NCBI GenBank assembly: GCA_900472485.1
Contig: UCII01000001.1
Location: 369,986-433,985 of the forward strand
Direction: 5' to 3'
Source of the DNA: Hyphomicrobiales bacterium
Lineage (GTDB): Bacteria > Pseudomonadota > Alphaproteobacteria > Rhizobiales > Rhizobiaceae
Length of the DNA: 64,000 nt
Below, one piece after another: positions 45,498 to 54,044 of this stretch. Position numbers and translations under genes: made by a program. The notes beneath the pieces are model-generated. The model did no database searches. It worked only from the letters and a program-made list of their open reading frames with translations, and was not told the DNA's origin. Each line of letters begins with the position of its first letter. Position 1 is the first letter of the stretch.

Positions 45498-46747
45498 GGC
45501 CGCCCCTCGGGAATGACGCCTTCGACGACCCATCGATCGAAGATGGCAAGGGCGGCGGTGGAAAAGGCGGGCGCATTGATATGGGCGTCAACCTCGTGAA
45601 GAGCGACAGAGGGCGGAAGGGCACGTCGCATTTCGTCGATGAATGCGTCGAGGCCTTCCGGATCATGCAGCGGCTCCTCCGGCTTATCCCATTCCTGTAA
45701 CCCTTCGGTCGGCAGCAGGAAGGCGACTTTCGCTTCGGCGCGCTGCAATTTCTGTCCGATCACACGGGCGACTGCACGCCGGCCTTCAGGCGATGTCGTC
45801 ACCGATCCGATCAGCCGGTTATGGGCGTGATAGGGACGATCCGCAAAAATCGCTGGCAAGCCCTGCCAAGCCTGGAGATCGACCATGTCGACGGCGCCGG
45901 GGGCGACGAGCTGCGGAATGCCAGCGCGTCCGGCGTTCTCCAGCCTGTCCGGTCCGGAGGTAACGACGCTGTTATAATGATGATTGCTGACTTCCTGGAT
46001 GCAGAAGTCGAAGACGGCGGCAAAGCCCCCCTTTGCAGCGATTGCTTCATAAGCACGCCCGCCCATGCCGGTCGAATGGAATACGGCAACGTCGTAACCG
46101 CGCTTTTCCAGTTCGGGCCGCAGATATTTCATATATTTGAGGCAGGATGAGCCGAGCGACGTCATGCCGACGAGGGGCCGCTCCTGATCGGGCTTGGTGC
46201 TGTGCTTGGCTGCGCCGACGACCGCGCCGCAGGCCTGCGAGAGCACGGAGCGGCAAATGCTGTTGAGGCCGTAGAGACCACCGGCCCACAGGATCATCAT
46301 CAGATCGGGCGCAATGCGTTCGGGCGGAATGAGGTGGGAGTAAGCAATGGTCGAAACCACGAATTTCGGAACACCGAGCGGCAGGACGGCAGCGACATCG
46401 AGCGCCAGATCCGTGCCCATGGAACCGCCGAGCACGATGATGCCGTCGACGAGTCCATCTTCATAAAGGCGGAGGGTGAGGGCCGACGCACCCCTCGCCA
46501 TAGCTGCCATGGCGCTGCTTTCATCGCCGTTTTCGGTAATGGCTTCGATTGTCGTTACTGCAGCCTTCGCGATGTCATGCTTGGAATAATCAGGGCTGTA
46601 AGGTGGATCGCCGAGAATACTCACATCCATCATCACCGGTCGGCCGCCGGCTTCGGAGATGACGGATGCCATGAATTGCAGTTCGTCGCATTTGGTGTCA
46701 CCGGTTCCGATGACGAGTATCCTTGGTGAGGGAGCCTCCGGGCTCAT
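45494..46747 (-). CDS. Tm-1-like ATP-binding (UPF0261) protein
   Basis: The 417-residue protein has the UPF0261/Tm-1 N-terminal signature: ILVIGTGDTKCDELQFMA (11-28), VDGIIVLGGSMGTDLALD (about 101-118). The second domain begins around LVGMTSLGSSCLKYM. Plant Tm-1 binds viral replicase, but the bacterial role is unknown. It is coupled to the iclR gene upstream (TGATG) and to the HAD gene downstream (ATGA), so it belongs to the amine-handling operon. An in-frame TTG one codon earlier is a less likely start. Confidence 0.82.
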   Translation of the reverse strand: MSPEAPSPRILVIGTGDTKCDELQFMASVISEAGGRPVMMDVSILGDPPYSPDYSKHDIAKAAVTTIEAITENGDESSAMAAMARGASALTLRLYEDGLVDGIIVLGGSMGTDLALDVAAVLPLGVPKFVVSTIAYSHLIPPERIAPDLMMILWAGGLYGLNSICRSVLSQACGAVVGAAKHSTKPDQERPLVGMTSLGSSCLKYMKYLRPELEKRGYDVAVFHSTGMGGRAYEAIAAKGGFAAVFDFCIQEVSNHHYNSVVTSGPDRLENAGRAGIPQLVAPGAVDMVDLQAWQGLPAIFADRPYHAHNRLIGSVTTSPEGRRAVARVIGQKLQRAEAKVAFLLPTEGLQEWDKPEEPLHDPEGLDAFIDEMRRALPPSVALHEVDAHINAPAFSTAALAIFDRWVVEGVIPEGRP

Positions 46748-47535
46748 CAATCCGTCCTCCTGAGTTTCGCAATGGTTCCCGTGGGTCTTTCCGACCCGTA
46801 ATATTTTTCTGAGATCGCGTTGGCTGCAGCGGCGGCCTGCGCGCCGAATTCGTGAATGGCGGCCGTGTTGGTGCGCGAGAGCGGAGCGGCGATCGCCACA
46901 CAGCCAATCGGTCGGCCGCCTGGCGTGCGCACCGGCGCGGCGGTGCTGATGACGCCGGCTTCCAGTCCCTGGTCAATGATGGAAAAACCTCGTGCTGCGG
47001 TTTCAGCGAGCATCTTACGCAGCAATTGGGGATCGGTGACGGTGTGATCGGTAAATTTCTCGATCGGCTTTTTAAGTGCTGCGTCGATTTCTGCCGGTGG
47101 ACAGAAGGCCAGAAAGGCGAGGCCTGATGCCGTCGCATGGAAGGGAAGGAGGCTGCCGACATCGACGATGATGCGGTGCGCGCGTGGCGAATCCTCCACG
47201 TGAATGGTCGAGAGCTGTCCGCCTGAGAACTCAGAGAGATGAACAGTCTCGGTTGAGGATTCGGCAAGCGCCTTGACGAAAGGAATTGCGATCCGGATGA
47301 AAGGAAAGCGCGCCTCCCGAATGCGGGCGAGGCGAACGGGCGCCGAACCGATGCGGTAGCGGCGCGTGTCCTGATCTTGCTCGACGAAGCCGTGTTTTTC
47401 CAGCTCAACGAGAAAGCGTCGTGCCGTCGCCTTGTCCAGCGCGCACAGGCGGGCGATGTCGGTCAGACCCGCCTCCTTGTCCAGCCGTGACAGGGTATCC
47501 AGCAATGCCAGCGCCTTTCCGATCGTGCTCATCAT
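46747..47535 (-). CDS. IclR family transcriptional regulator
   Basis: The 262-residue regulator has an N-terminal winged helix (IGKALALLDTLSRLDKEAG, LDKATARRFLVELEKHGFVE) and an IclR effector domain (LLPFHATASGLAFLAFCPP, GRPIGCVAIAAPLSR). Two adjacent ATGs are possible; AGGAGG lies just upstream, with better spacing to the second (47532). It heads the minus-strand amine operon and faces a permease gene, so it likely regulates both. Confidence 0.9.
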   Translation of the reverse strand: MMSTIGKALALLDTLSRLDKEAGLTDIARLCALDKATARRFLVELEKHGFVEQDQDTRRYRIGSAPVRLARIREARFPFIRIAIPFVKALAESSTETVHLSEFSGGQLSTIHVEDSPRAHRIIVDVGSLLPFHATASGLAFLAFCPPAEIDAALKKPIEKFTDHTVTDPQLLRKMLAETAARGFSIIDQGLEAGVISTAAPVRTPGGRPIGCVAIAAPLSRTNTAAIHEFGAQAAAAANAISEKYYGSERPTGTIAKLRRTD

Positions 47536-47644
47536 TCCTCCTCTTGGGTTGGTCAGGTTCTGATTCTGTGCGTCCAGCCTCGGCTTCCCGTCAAATCAGC
47601 TTGCTGACCCTGCGCCGCGACACGATAGCAGCGACCCAAGATAC

Positions 47645-47656
47645 TTAACATGCGAA
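47645..47656 (+). promoter_or_regulatory. TTAACAYGNKAA-type site D (iclR/permease gap)
   Basis: TTAACATGCGAA shares its left half and the trailing AA with the three other sites in the island. It lies in the 315-base gap between iclR and the permease. The binding protein is not known; a common regulator with the hpa operon is inferred. Confidence 0.4.
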
Positions 47657-47693
47657 ATAACTTGACAGAGGCCGACAATGTTTGCAAGTCTAT

Positions 47694-47722
47694 ATTTGAA
47701 GCTTAGGTTCAAATAATGAACC
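47694..47722. promoter_or_regulatory. Overlapping dyads in the iclR/permease gap
   Basis: Two perfect inverted repeats share bases: ATTTGAA-7-TTCAAAT (47694-47714) and GGTTCA-5-TGAACC (47706-47722). They lie in the only AT-rich part of this divergent region and are reasonable IclR binding sites. Confidence 0.5.
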
Positions 47723-47850
47723 ATAAGCGCTGACGACGGCTAAATCAACAAAAGCATAAGCTCCGCTCGTCAGTCCGGTTTTTGGTGGAGGTCGCACGCG
47801 TGCAATCGCGGCGATGATCGGATGTTCTTAAACAAGGGGAACGAACGCAG

Positions 47851-49305
47851 ATGAACACGCAAAATTCGCAAGGTGCGGCTGAAAATCAGCTGCGCAAAAA
47901 CAGTCTCGGCGTCGGTGCCGTGACCTTCCTCGTCGTTTCGGCTGCCGCGCCGCTGACGGCTGTTGCCGGCGGCGTGCCGCTTTCGATGATGCTCGGCAAC
48001 GGGCCAGGTATACCGCTTACTTTTCTGCTGGTGACGGGTATTCTGCTGCTGTTTGCGGTCGGCTACGTCGCGATGGCCCGCCATATAAGAAATGCCGGCG
48101 CCTTCTATGCCTATACGGCCCAGGGCCTTGGCGGCCTCATGGGCGGTGCCGCGGCACTGATCGCGATCCTTGCCTATAATGCCATGCAGGTCGGGGTTCT
48201 CGGGCTTTTCGGCGCCGCGACCAAAGGCTTCTTTGCCGACCAGATCGGCCTCGATCTTCCGTGGTGGGTCTGGAGCTTCATCGGCATCGCCTTCGTTGCC
48301 GTCTTCGGCTATCGGCGTGTGGATCTGTCGGCGAAAGTGCTGACGGTGCTCGTCATTCTCGAATATCTGGTCGTCCTCGTCATCGATGCCGCGATCTTCG
48401 TCAAGGGCGGCGATGCTGGTCTTTCCGCAGTACCTTTCACGCCGACCGCCTTCTGGAGCGGGACGCCGGCAATCGGCCTCCTGTTCTGCTTTGCCGCCTT
48501 CATCGGCTTCGAAGCGACGACCATTTACAGCGAAGAAGCTCGCGAACCGGAAAAGACCGTACCGCGCGCGACCTATATCTCCGTTCTCATCATCGGCCTG
48601 TTCTATATGCTGACTTCCTGGCTGATGGTAACTGGCGCCGGCGTCGACAAGCTTGTTCCGACGCTGCAGGGCCTTGCCGATCCCACGACCTTCCTCTTCG
48701 GCCTTGCCGAGCGCTATGTCGGCCACTGGATTACCGTCGTGATGAGCGTGCTCTTCATCACCAGCCTGTTTGCCGGCATCCTTGCCTTCCACAATGGCGT
48801 GGCGCGCTACATGTATGTCGCCGGTCGCGAAGGCCTTCTGCCGAAGTCGGTGGGCGTCACGCATCCGGTCTTCCAGAGCCCGCATGTCGGCTCGATCATT
48901 CAGACCGTTATCGCCGTGCTCGTCGTCGCGCTCTTTGCGGTGACGGGGCAGGATCCGGTGCTGGCGCTGTTCTCCTGGCTCACCAATGTTGCGACGCTCG
49001 CAATTATCCTGCTGATGGCGTTCACCGCCTTCTCGATCGTCGTGTTCTTCAGCCGCAATCCCGGGCTTGAGCGCAATGTGCTTGCTATCAAGGTGCTGCC
49101 GATCGTGACGGGTCTCATCCTTCTGGCGCTCGTCTATTATATCTCGGCGAATTTCGGCGCGATTGCCGGCGCCAACGGCGTGCTTGCGGTAGTCTTGCCG
49201 GGCCTGGTGCTGATAGCAGGGATCATCGGGTTCATCGCGGCGGCTCGCCTGAAGTCGGCCGATGCGGCAGGCTATGCCCGCCTCGGCGCGGGCCAGGAAG
49301 CCTGA
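47851..49305 (+). CDS. APC superfamily amino acid/amine permease
   Basis: The 484-residue protein has about twelve membrane segments and the APC start LGVGAVTFLVVSAAAPLTAVAGGVP, quoted in parts as LGVGAVTFLVV and AAPLTAVAGGVP. The FIGFEATTIYSEEAREPEKTVPRA loop around residues 220-245 is typical of amino acid/polyamine antiporters. It likely imports the amine degraded by the divergent operon. A purine-rich GGGGAACGAAC precedes the ATG. Confidence 0.88.
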   Translation: MNTQNSQGAAENQLRKNSLGVGAVTFLVVSAAAPLTAVAGGVPLSMMLGNGPGIPLTFLLVTGILLLFAVGYVAMARHIRNAGAFYAYTAQGLGGLMGGAAALIAILAYNAMQVGVLGLFGAATKGFFADQIGLDLPWWVWSFIGIAFVAVFGYRRVDLSAKVLTVLVILEYLVVLVIDAAIFVKGGDAGLSAVPFTPTAFWSGTPAIGLLFCFAAFIGFEATTIYSEEAREPEKTVPRATYISVLIIGLFYMLTSWLMVTGAGVDKLVPTLQGLADPTTFLFGLAERYVGHWITVVMSVLFITSLFAGILAFHNGVARYMYVAGREGLLPKSVGVTHPVFQSPHVGSIIQTVIAVLVVALFAVTGQDPVLALFSWLTNVATLAIILLMAFTAFSIVVFFSRNPGLERNVLAIKVLPIVTGLILLALVYYISANFGAIAGANGVLAVVLPGLVLIAGIIGFIAAARLKSADAAGYARLGAGQEA

Positions 49306-49320
49306 ACCAGTTCCAATCAT

Positions 49321-49343
49321 GGTGGCGGGAAAACCCCGCCACC
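49321..49343 (+). terminator. Hairpin between permease and aldehyde dehydrogenase genes
   Basis: A perfect 9-bp stem (GGTGGCGGG / CCCGCCACC) with a 5-base loop is followed by TCTTTGT. It lies 15 bases after the permease stop and 19 before the next start, so it may partly terminate or protect the permease mRNA. Confidence 0.6.
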
Positions 49344-49361
49344 TCTTTGTGAGAGAATGAG

Positions 49362-50840
49362 ATGCAGGACAAGATCGACCAGCTCCGGACATTATCCGTT
49401 TCCCCGCAGGAATTGTTCATTGCAGGCGCCTGGCGCCAGCCGGTCAGCGGCGCAGCGATGGATGTCATTTCGCCAATCGACGGAACAAAGCTGACCACGA
49501 TCGCCGATGCGGGCACGGAGGATGTCGATCTCGCGGTCAAGGCCGCACGGCAGGCTTTCGAAAAGGGCAGTTGGTCGAAAGCGGCACCGGGCGAACGCAA
49601 GAAGGTACTGCTGAAGATTGCCGAACTGATCGAGAAGAACGCGCTCGAATTGGCCGTGCTCGGGGTGCGCGACAACGGCACTGAAATTTCGATGGCGCTG
49701 AAGGCCGAGCCTGGCAGCGCCGCCAGCACGTTCCGTTACTATGCCGAGGCAATCGACAAGATTTATGGCGAGATCGCGCCGACGGCTCATAATATTCTCG
49801 GTCTCGTCCACCGCGAGGCCATCGGCGTCGTTGCCGCCATCGTGCCGTGGAATTTCCCGATGATGATCGGGGCTTGGAAGATCGCGCCGGCACTTGCCGC
49901 AGGCAATTCCGTCGTGCTGAAGCCCGCCGAGGGTGCATCGCTGACGCTGTTGAAGCTTGCCGAGATTTGCGCCGAAGCGGGATTGCCCGAAGGCGTGCTC
50001 AACGTCGTTACAGGCCGCGGCTCGGTCTGCGGCGAGGCGCTCGGATTGCACATGGATATCGATGTGCTCGCCTTCACCGGTTCCGGCCCCGTCGGACGGC
50101 GGCTTCTGGAATATTCGGCGCGCTCGAACCTGAAGCGCGTCTACCTGGAGCTTGGTGGCAAGTCGCCCAATATCGTCTTTGCCGATGCGCCCGATCTCGA
50201 ACAGGCGGCCAAGGTCTCGGCCTATGGCATTTTCCGTAATTCCGGCCAGGTCTGTGTTGCCGGTTCCCGGCTGCTTGTGGAGAAGTCGATTCATGAGGCT
50301 TTCTCCGAGAAGGTAGCCCGCATTGCCGAAAGCATGAAAATTGGCGATCCCTTGCAACTGAAGACGGAAGTTGGGGCTATTTCCAGCGAGATCCAGCTGA
50401 AGAAGGATCTTGGCTACGTCTCGCAGGCGGTGTCTGAAGGCGCATCGCTGCGCACCGGCGGCTCGCGCATTCTTGAGGAGACTGGTGGTTATTATATGCG
50501 GCCGGCCGTATTCGACGTGACGCCATCCATGACCCTGGCGCGGGAAGAGGTCTTTGGGCCGATCCTGTCGGTCATCCCTTTCGAGACGGAAGCCGAAGCA
50601 TTTGAGATCGCCAATGCCACGGAATATGGCCTCGCCTCCGCCGTCTGGACATCGAACCTTTCACGTGCCCATCGGATGGTGCGGGGCATCCGCGCCGGCG
50701 TGGTGCATGTCAACACCTATGGCGGCGCAGATAACAGCGTGCCGCTCGGCGGCGTCAGGCAATCCGGCAATGGTCATGACAAATCGCTGCACGCGCTCGA
50801 CAAGTATGTCGATCTGAAAACGGCTTGGATTCAGCTCTGA
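49362..50840 (+). CDS. Aldehyde dehydrogenase, PuuC-like
   Basis: The 492-residue ALDH has the Glu base in YLELGGKSPNIVF (about 262) and the catalytic Cys in NSGQVCVAGSRLLV (about 296). The C terminus, SGNGHDKSLHALDKY, matches PuuC/gamma-glutamylaminobutyraldehyde and phenylacetaldehyde dehydrogenase relatives. After the amine permease and facing two PLP amine enzymes, it probably oxidises the aldehyde they release, giving 4-hydroxyphenylacetate if the amine is tyramine-like. Confidence 0.88.
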   Translation: MQDKIDQLRTLSVSPQELFIAGAWRQPVSGAAMDVISPIDGTKLTTIADAGTEDVDLAVKAARQAFEKGSWSKAAPGERKKVLLKIAELIEKNALELAVLGVRDNGTEISMALKAEPGSAASTFRYYAEAIDKIYGEIAPTAHNILGLVHREAIGVVAAIVPWNFPMMIGAWKIAPALAAGNSVVLKPAEGASLTLLKLAEICAEAGLPEGVLNVVTGRGSVCGEALGLHMDIDVLAFTGSGPVGRRLLEYSARSNLKRVYLELGGKSPNIVFADAPDLEQAAKVSAYGIFRNSGQVCVAGSRLLVEKSIHEAFSEKVARIAESMKIGDPLQLKTEVGAISSEIQLKKDLGYVSQAVSEGASLRTGGSRILEETGGYYMRPAVFDVTPSMTLAREEVFGPILSVIPFETEAEAFEIANATEYGLASAVWTSNLSRAHRMVRGIRAGVVHVNTYGGADNSVPLGGVRQSGNGHDKSLHALDKYVDLKTAWIQL

Positions 50841-50858
50841 CGGATTGCTTACTCATGC

Positions 50859-50893
50859 AAACAGGGTGCCGCATTATCATCGGCACCCTGTTT
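50859..50893. terminator. Bidirectional rho-independent terminator
   Basis: A perfect 13-bp stem (AAACAGGGTGCCG / CGGCACCCTGTTT) with a 9-base loop is followed on the plus strand by TTTGTTT. It separates the plus-strand aldehyde dehydrogenase from the convergent hpaC gene and can end both transcripts. Confidence 0.85.
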
Positions 50894-50927
50894 TGTTTCC
50901 CACAATCGATTGCTATTCAAGCGGCCC

Positions 50928-51440
50928 CTAGCCGCCGAAGCTGCCCGTCTGGGTCGGAACATGCACATAGTTGCGGTCGAAATAGAGCAGCGCATGCCCA
51001 TCCTTGCGGCTGCGAATATCCATCACTTCACCGATGAAGATATGGTGCGTGCCAACGAGGCGTGCTTCGGTCAGGCGGCAATCGAAGGAGACGATGGCAT
51101 CGGAAAGCGCCTGGCTGCCGGAGCGGAAGTTGATCCATTCCGCTGCGGCGTAGCGCTCCTCCATGTCGGCGCGCTGACCGGCGAAATAGCCGGCCAGTTC
51201 CTTGTGCTCCTGCGTCAGGACGTTGACGCAGAAGCGACGATTATCGAGGAAGAGGCTTGTTTGCGCCGAGCGACTGTTCATGCAGACCAGCAGTGTCGGC
51301 GGCTCGTCGGTGACGCTGCACATGGCCGTCGCGGTAAAGCCGCCGCGGCCGGCGGGGCCATTGGTGGTGATGACATTGACCGGCGCGCAAACTCTGGCCA
51401 TGGCGTTGCGAAATTCGGTTTTCGAGAGTTGCTCCTCCAT
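50928..51440 (-). CDS. hpaC: HpaC, flavin reductase of 4-hydroxyphenylacetate 3-monooxygenase
   Basis: The 170-residue flavin reductase has FRNAMARVCAPVNVITTNGP at the start (residues 10-29), the FMN-binding region GFTATAMCSVTDEPPTLLVC and the conserved GxxxH-type motif VGTHHIFIGEV. It supplies reduced flavin to HpaB. It begins 10 bases after hpaB ends. Confidence 0.92.
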   Translation of the reverse strand: MEEQLSKTEFRNAMARVCAPVNVITTNGPAGRGGFTATAMCSVTDEPPTLLVCMNSRSAQTSLFLDNRRFCVNVLTQEHKELAGYFAGQRADMEERYAAAEWINFRSGSQALSDAIVSFDCRLTEARLVGTHHIFIGEVMDIRSRKDGHALLYFDRNYVHVPTQTGSFGG

Positions 51441-51450
51441 GGCAACGTCC

Positions 51451-53013
51451 TCACTCGGCGGCGCCGCGGACTGGGGAGGTATCGCCGAGCGGCGGCAACC
51501 ACGTATCTCCGGTCCAGCCGTTCTCGTCGTAATCGCTCATGCACTGATCGACGAGCGCTTCCATCTCCTTCAGCCGCCCGCCGCGCTCGGCGCCCTTCAG
51601 CACCTGCAGGCGAACTTCCTCCGGCGCGCCGGCGTAGTTGAGCTCGTAAAGGGCATGGCGGCCGCCAAATTCGGTGCCTGTGGCGTCCCAGAGCAGCTTC
51701 ATGATCTTGATGCGCTCGATATGGCCCATATCGTTGGAGCCGCGCACATATTGCGCGAGATAGCGGTCGATCTCCTGATTGCCGAAATCCTTGGCCGAAG
51801 AGGGCAGATAGATAAGCCCGGAAGCGATGACCCTGCGTACGGTTTCGATGACGCGCGGATAGGCCTCCGACATGAAGGTGCGATAGGAGAGGGCGGCTTC
51901 CATGTTCGGCAGTACCGCGCCATTGGCCCAGGGCTGCGGATTGTAGGCCATGGCGTTGGAGAATGACCAGAACATGTGACGAAGTGCGATGATTTCGCCG
52001 AGTGCCGCCTGATTGCCGCGGAAGGCATCGCCGCCGGTCGCGCGCAGCGCCTTGGCCAGCAATCCGGCGATGAAATCAAGCTTCACGGCGAACCGCGTGC
52101 AGCCCTGGAAACAATAGCCATGCATGAAACCCGAGGCCGGGTGGAAGGAGAGGATCTTGGCCGCATCGCGCAGCACGAGCACATCCTCCCAGGGCACGAA
52201 GACATTATCGAGCACCAGGATTGCGTCGTTCTCGTCGAAGCGCGACGACAGCGGATAGTCGAAGGGATGTCCCACGGTATTGGCTGTTTGCTCGTAGGAG
52301 ACGCGGCAGAACATCTTGATCCCAGGCGCATTCATCGGAACGATGAACATAACCGACAGAGACGGGTCTTCCGTGATCGTCGCCGAGCTCTGGGCAAGGA
52401 AATTATAGTGGGTCAACGCCGAAGACGTCGCTACGACCTTGGCACCGGAGACATAGATGCCGGCATCTGTTTCCTTGGTGATATGGACGAAGACGTCCTT
52501 GACGGCATCGGCCGGCTTGTGGCGGTCGATCGGCGGATTGACGATCGCGTGGTTCATGAAGAGCACGGATTCCTGCGCCCGCTTGTGCCAGGAAAGCGCA
52601 TTGTCCTTGAACGGCCCATACCAGTCGGCATTGGCGCCGAGTGTGTTCATGAGCGCGGCCTTGTAATCGGCCGTGCGGCCCATCCAACCATAGGACATGC
52701 GCGCCCAATCGGCGATGGCGCCCTGCTGAGCGACAAGCTCTGCGGAAGATTTTGCCACCCGGAAGTATTTGTGGGTATAGCCGCCTGAACCGGTATCGGT
52801 CGGGGATGTCAGGCGATCTTTGGTCTTTTCGTCGTGCAGCGCGTCGTACATGCGGGCGAGCGAGCGGACGGAATTGCGCATGGCTGGGTGCGCAGTCACA
52901 TCGGCGATGCGCTCGCCATTGATATAGACTTCGCGGCCGTCGCGCAGGCTTTCCAGATATTCGGCGCCAGTAAACGGACGGGTCTTGTCGCTGCGGTGAT
53001 CTTCAGCTCGCAT
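51451..53013 (-). CDS. hpaB: HpaB, 4-hydroxyphenylacetate 3-monooxygenase oxygenase
   Basis: The 520-residue protein is the standard length for HpaB and shows its conserved stretches: TGAEYLESLRDGREVYINGE near the N terminus, MGRTADYKAALMNTLGAN, DAGIYVSGAKVVATSSAL and DNVFVPWEDVLVLRD. It hydroxylates 4-hydroxyphenylacetate to 3,4-dihydroxyphenylacetate with FADH2 from HpaC. The chosen ATG has GGAGG at 8 bases; an in-frame ATG ten codons upstream lies before this SD. Confidence 0.95.
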   Translation of the reverse strand: MRAEDHRSDKTRPFTGAEYLESLRDGREVYINGERIADVTAHPAMRNSVRSLARMYDALHDEKTKDRLTSPTDTGSGGYTHKYFRVAKSSAELVAQQGAIADWARMSYGWMGRTADYKAALMNTLGANADWYGPFKDNALSWHKRAQESVLFMNHAIVNPPIDRHKPADAVKDVFVHITKETDAGIYVSGAKVVATSSALTHYNFLAQSSATITEDPSLSVMFIVPMNAPGIKMFCRVSYEQTANTVGHPFDYPLSSRFDENDAILVLDNVFVPWEDVLVLRDAAKILSFHPASGFMHGYCFQGCTRFAVKLDFIAGLLAKALRATGGDAFRGNQAALGEIIALRHMFWSFSNAMAYNPQPWANGAVLPNMEAALSYRTFMSEAYPRVIETVRRVIASGLIYLPSSAKDFGNQEIDRYLAQYVRGSNDMGHIERIKIMKLLWDATGTEFGGRHALYELNYAGAPEEVRLQVLKGAERGGRLKEMEALVDQCMSDYDENGWTGDTWLPPLGDTSPVRGAAE

Positions 53014-53031
53014 CTCGTATTCCTCCCTTGA

Positions 53032-53041
53032 GATCATGATC
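53032..53041. promoter_or_regulatory. Palindrome in the hpaB/hpaA divergent promoter
   Basis: GATCATGATC is a perfect 10-bp palindrome in the 95-base gap between hpaB and hpaA. It does not match the TTAACA-type sites. It could bind HpaA or a catabolite regulator; no clear promoter boxes are seen. Confidence 0.3.
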
Positions 53042-53108
53042 AATGCTACGTCCGGAGTCCCGTCGCGACCATGGACAAAGGGAGCAATTCGCTGGTACTT
53101 TTTCCGGC

Positions 53109-54002
53109 ATGTCGCAGAAGAACGAGATCCCGAATTTCTTTGTCTATGGCGTGCCGAGCCGGGCGCTGGATGTCGGATTCCTGCATGTGGAAACGGTCAT
53201 GGACCGTAAAACGCTGCATTTCGGGCATGTCTCATCCCATAAACACCCGCTGATGGGGCAGATCACCTATTGGTACAAGGGCGGTGGCCGTTACCGGATC
53301 GAGGATCGGACTTGGAATTTTTCCGCTCCGACGATCAGCTTCGTGCCGAGTAACATCATTCATGGATTCGATGTCGATGATCAGTCCGATGCCATCGTCG
53401 CTTCGGTATCGGACGACACTTTAAAGGCTTTGGCGCCCCAGGTGGATCTAAGCCTTGACGTGCCGACCTTTCTGACGGCGCGGCCGGACGATCCTTCCTG
53501 GCAAAAGGTCGATACCCTGCTGCAAATAGTCAGCGCCGAGTATCGCGAGCGCGGTGGCCAGAGCGAAAAGGTCATGCTCGGTCTGATCGGCGTGGTGCTG
53601 TCGCTGATGAACCGGCTCGGCGGCAGCGCGGCCCTGCCTTCGGCTTCGCCGACCGTAGCGCTTGCCCTGGCGCTGCGCAGTGCCATAGACCGCCATTACA
53701 AGAGCGATTGGCCGGTCGGCAACTATGTCGAGCTGCTCGCTACGACGCCGCATCTGCTCGACAAGGCGGCGCGTGAGGTGTTCGGACACAGCGTCAAGGA
53801 AATGCTTTTGGACCGGCGGTTGCTGGAAGCGAAGCGTCTGCTGATGTTCACCATCCGCTCCGTCGAGGATATCGGCCGCGAGGTGGGCTTTGAAGACCCC
53901 GCCTATTTCTCGCGCTTTTTCCGCAAGCGGGTGGGGGAGGCGCCAGCGGCCTGGCGGCGCCGGAATTTGGAGCGGGAGCCATCAGATAATGATGCGGCGT
54001 AG
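53109..54002 (+). CDS. hpaA: HpaA, AraC family activator of hpaBC
   Basis: The 297-residue protein matches HpaA in length and layout. The N-terminal cupin sensor has HFGHVSSHKHPLMGQITYWYKGGG (about 38-60; key residues H44, H46, and the YKGGG turn) and IISFVP-like core. The C-terminal double helix-turn-helix includes REVFGHSVKEMLLDRRL and EVGFEDPAYFSRFFRKRVG. It should activate the divergent hpaBC in response to 4-hydroxyphenylacetate. I start at the ATG before SQKNE; an upstream open stretch lies in the promoter. Confidence 0.9.
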   Translation: MSQKNEIPNFFVYGVPSRALDVGFLHVETVMDRKTLHFGHVSSHKHPLMGQITYWYKGGGRYRIEDRTWNFSAPTISFVPSNIIHGFDVDDQSDAIVASVSDDTLKALAPQVDLSLDVPTFLTARPDDPSWQKVDTLLQIVSAEYRERGGQSEKVMLGLIGVVLSLMNRLGGSAALPSASPTVALALALRSAIDRHYKSDWPVGNYVELLATTPHLLDKAAREVFGHSVKEMLLDRRLLEAKRLLMFTIRSVEDIGREVGFEDPAYFSRFFRKRVGEAPAAWRRRNLEREPSDNDAA

Positions 54003-54044
54003 CAAGGGGCGGTCGTTGCGACGTGTCCGACATATCTTGATCGA

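Noticed and set aside
47662-47696. TTGACA and TATATT as a promoter pair
   Set aside because: The spacing is 23 bases, too long for a sigma-70-type promoter. Either box may still belong to another promoter.
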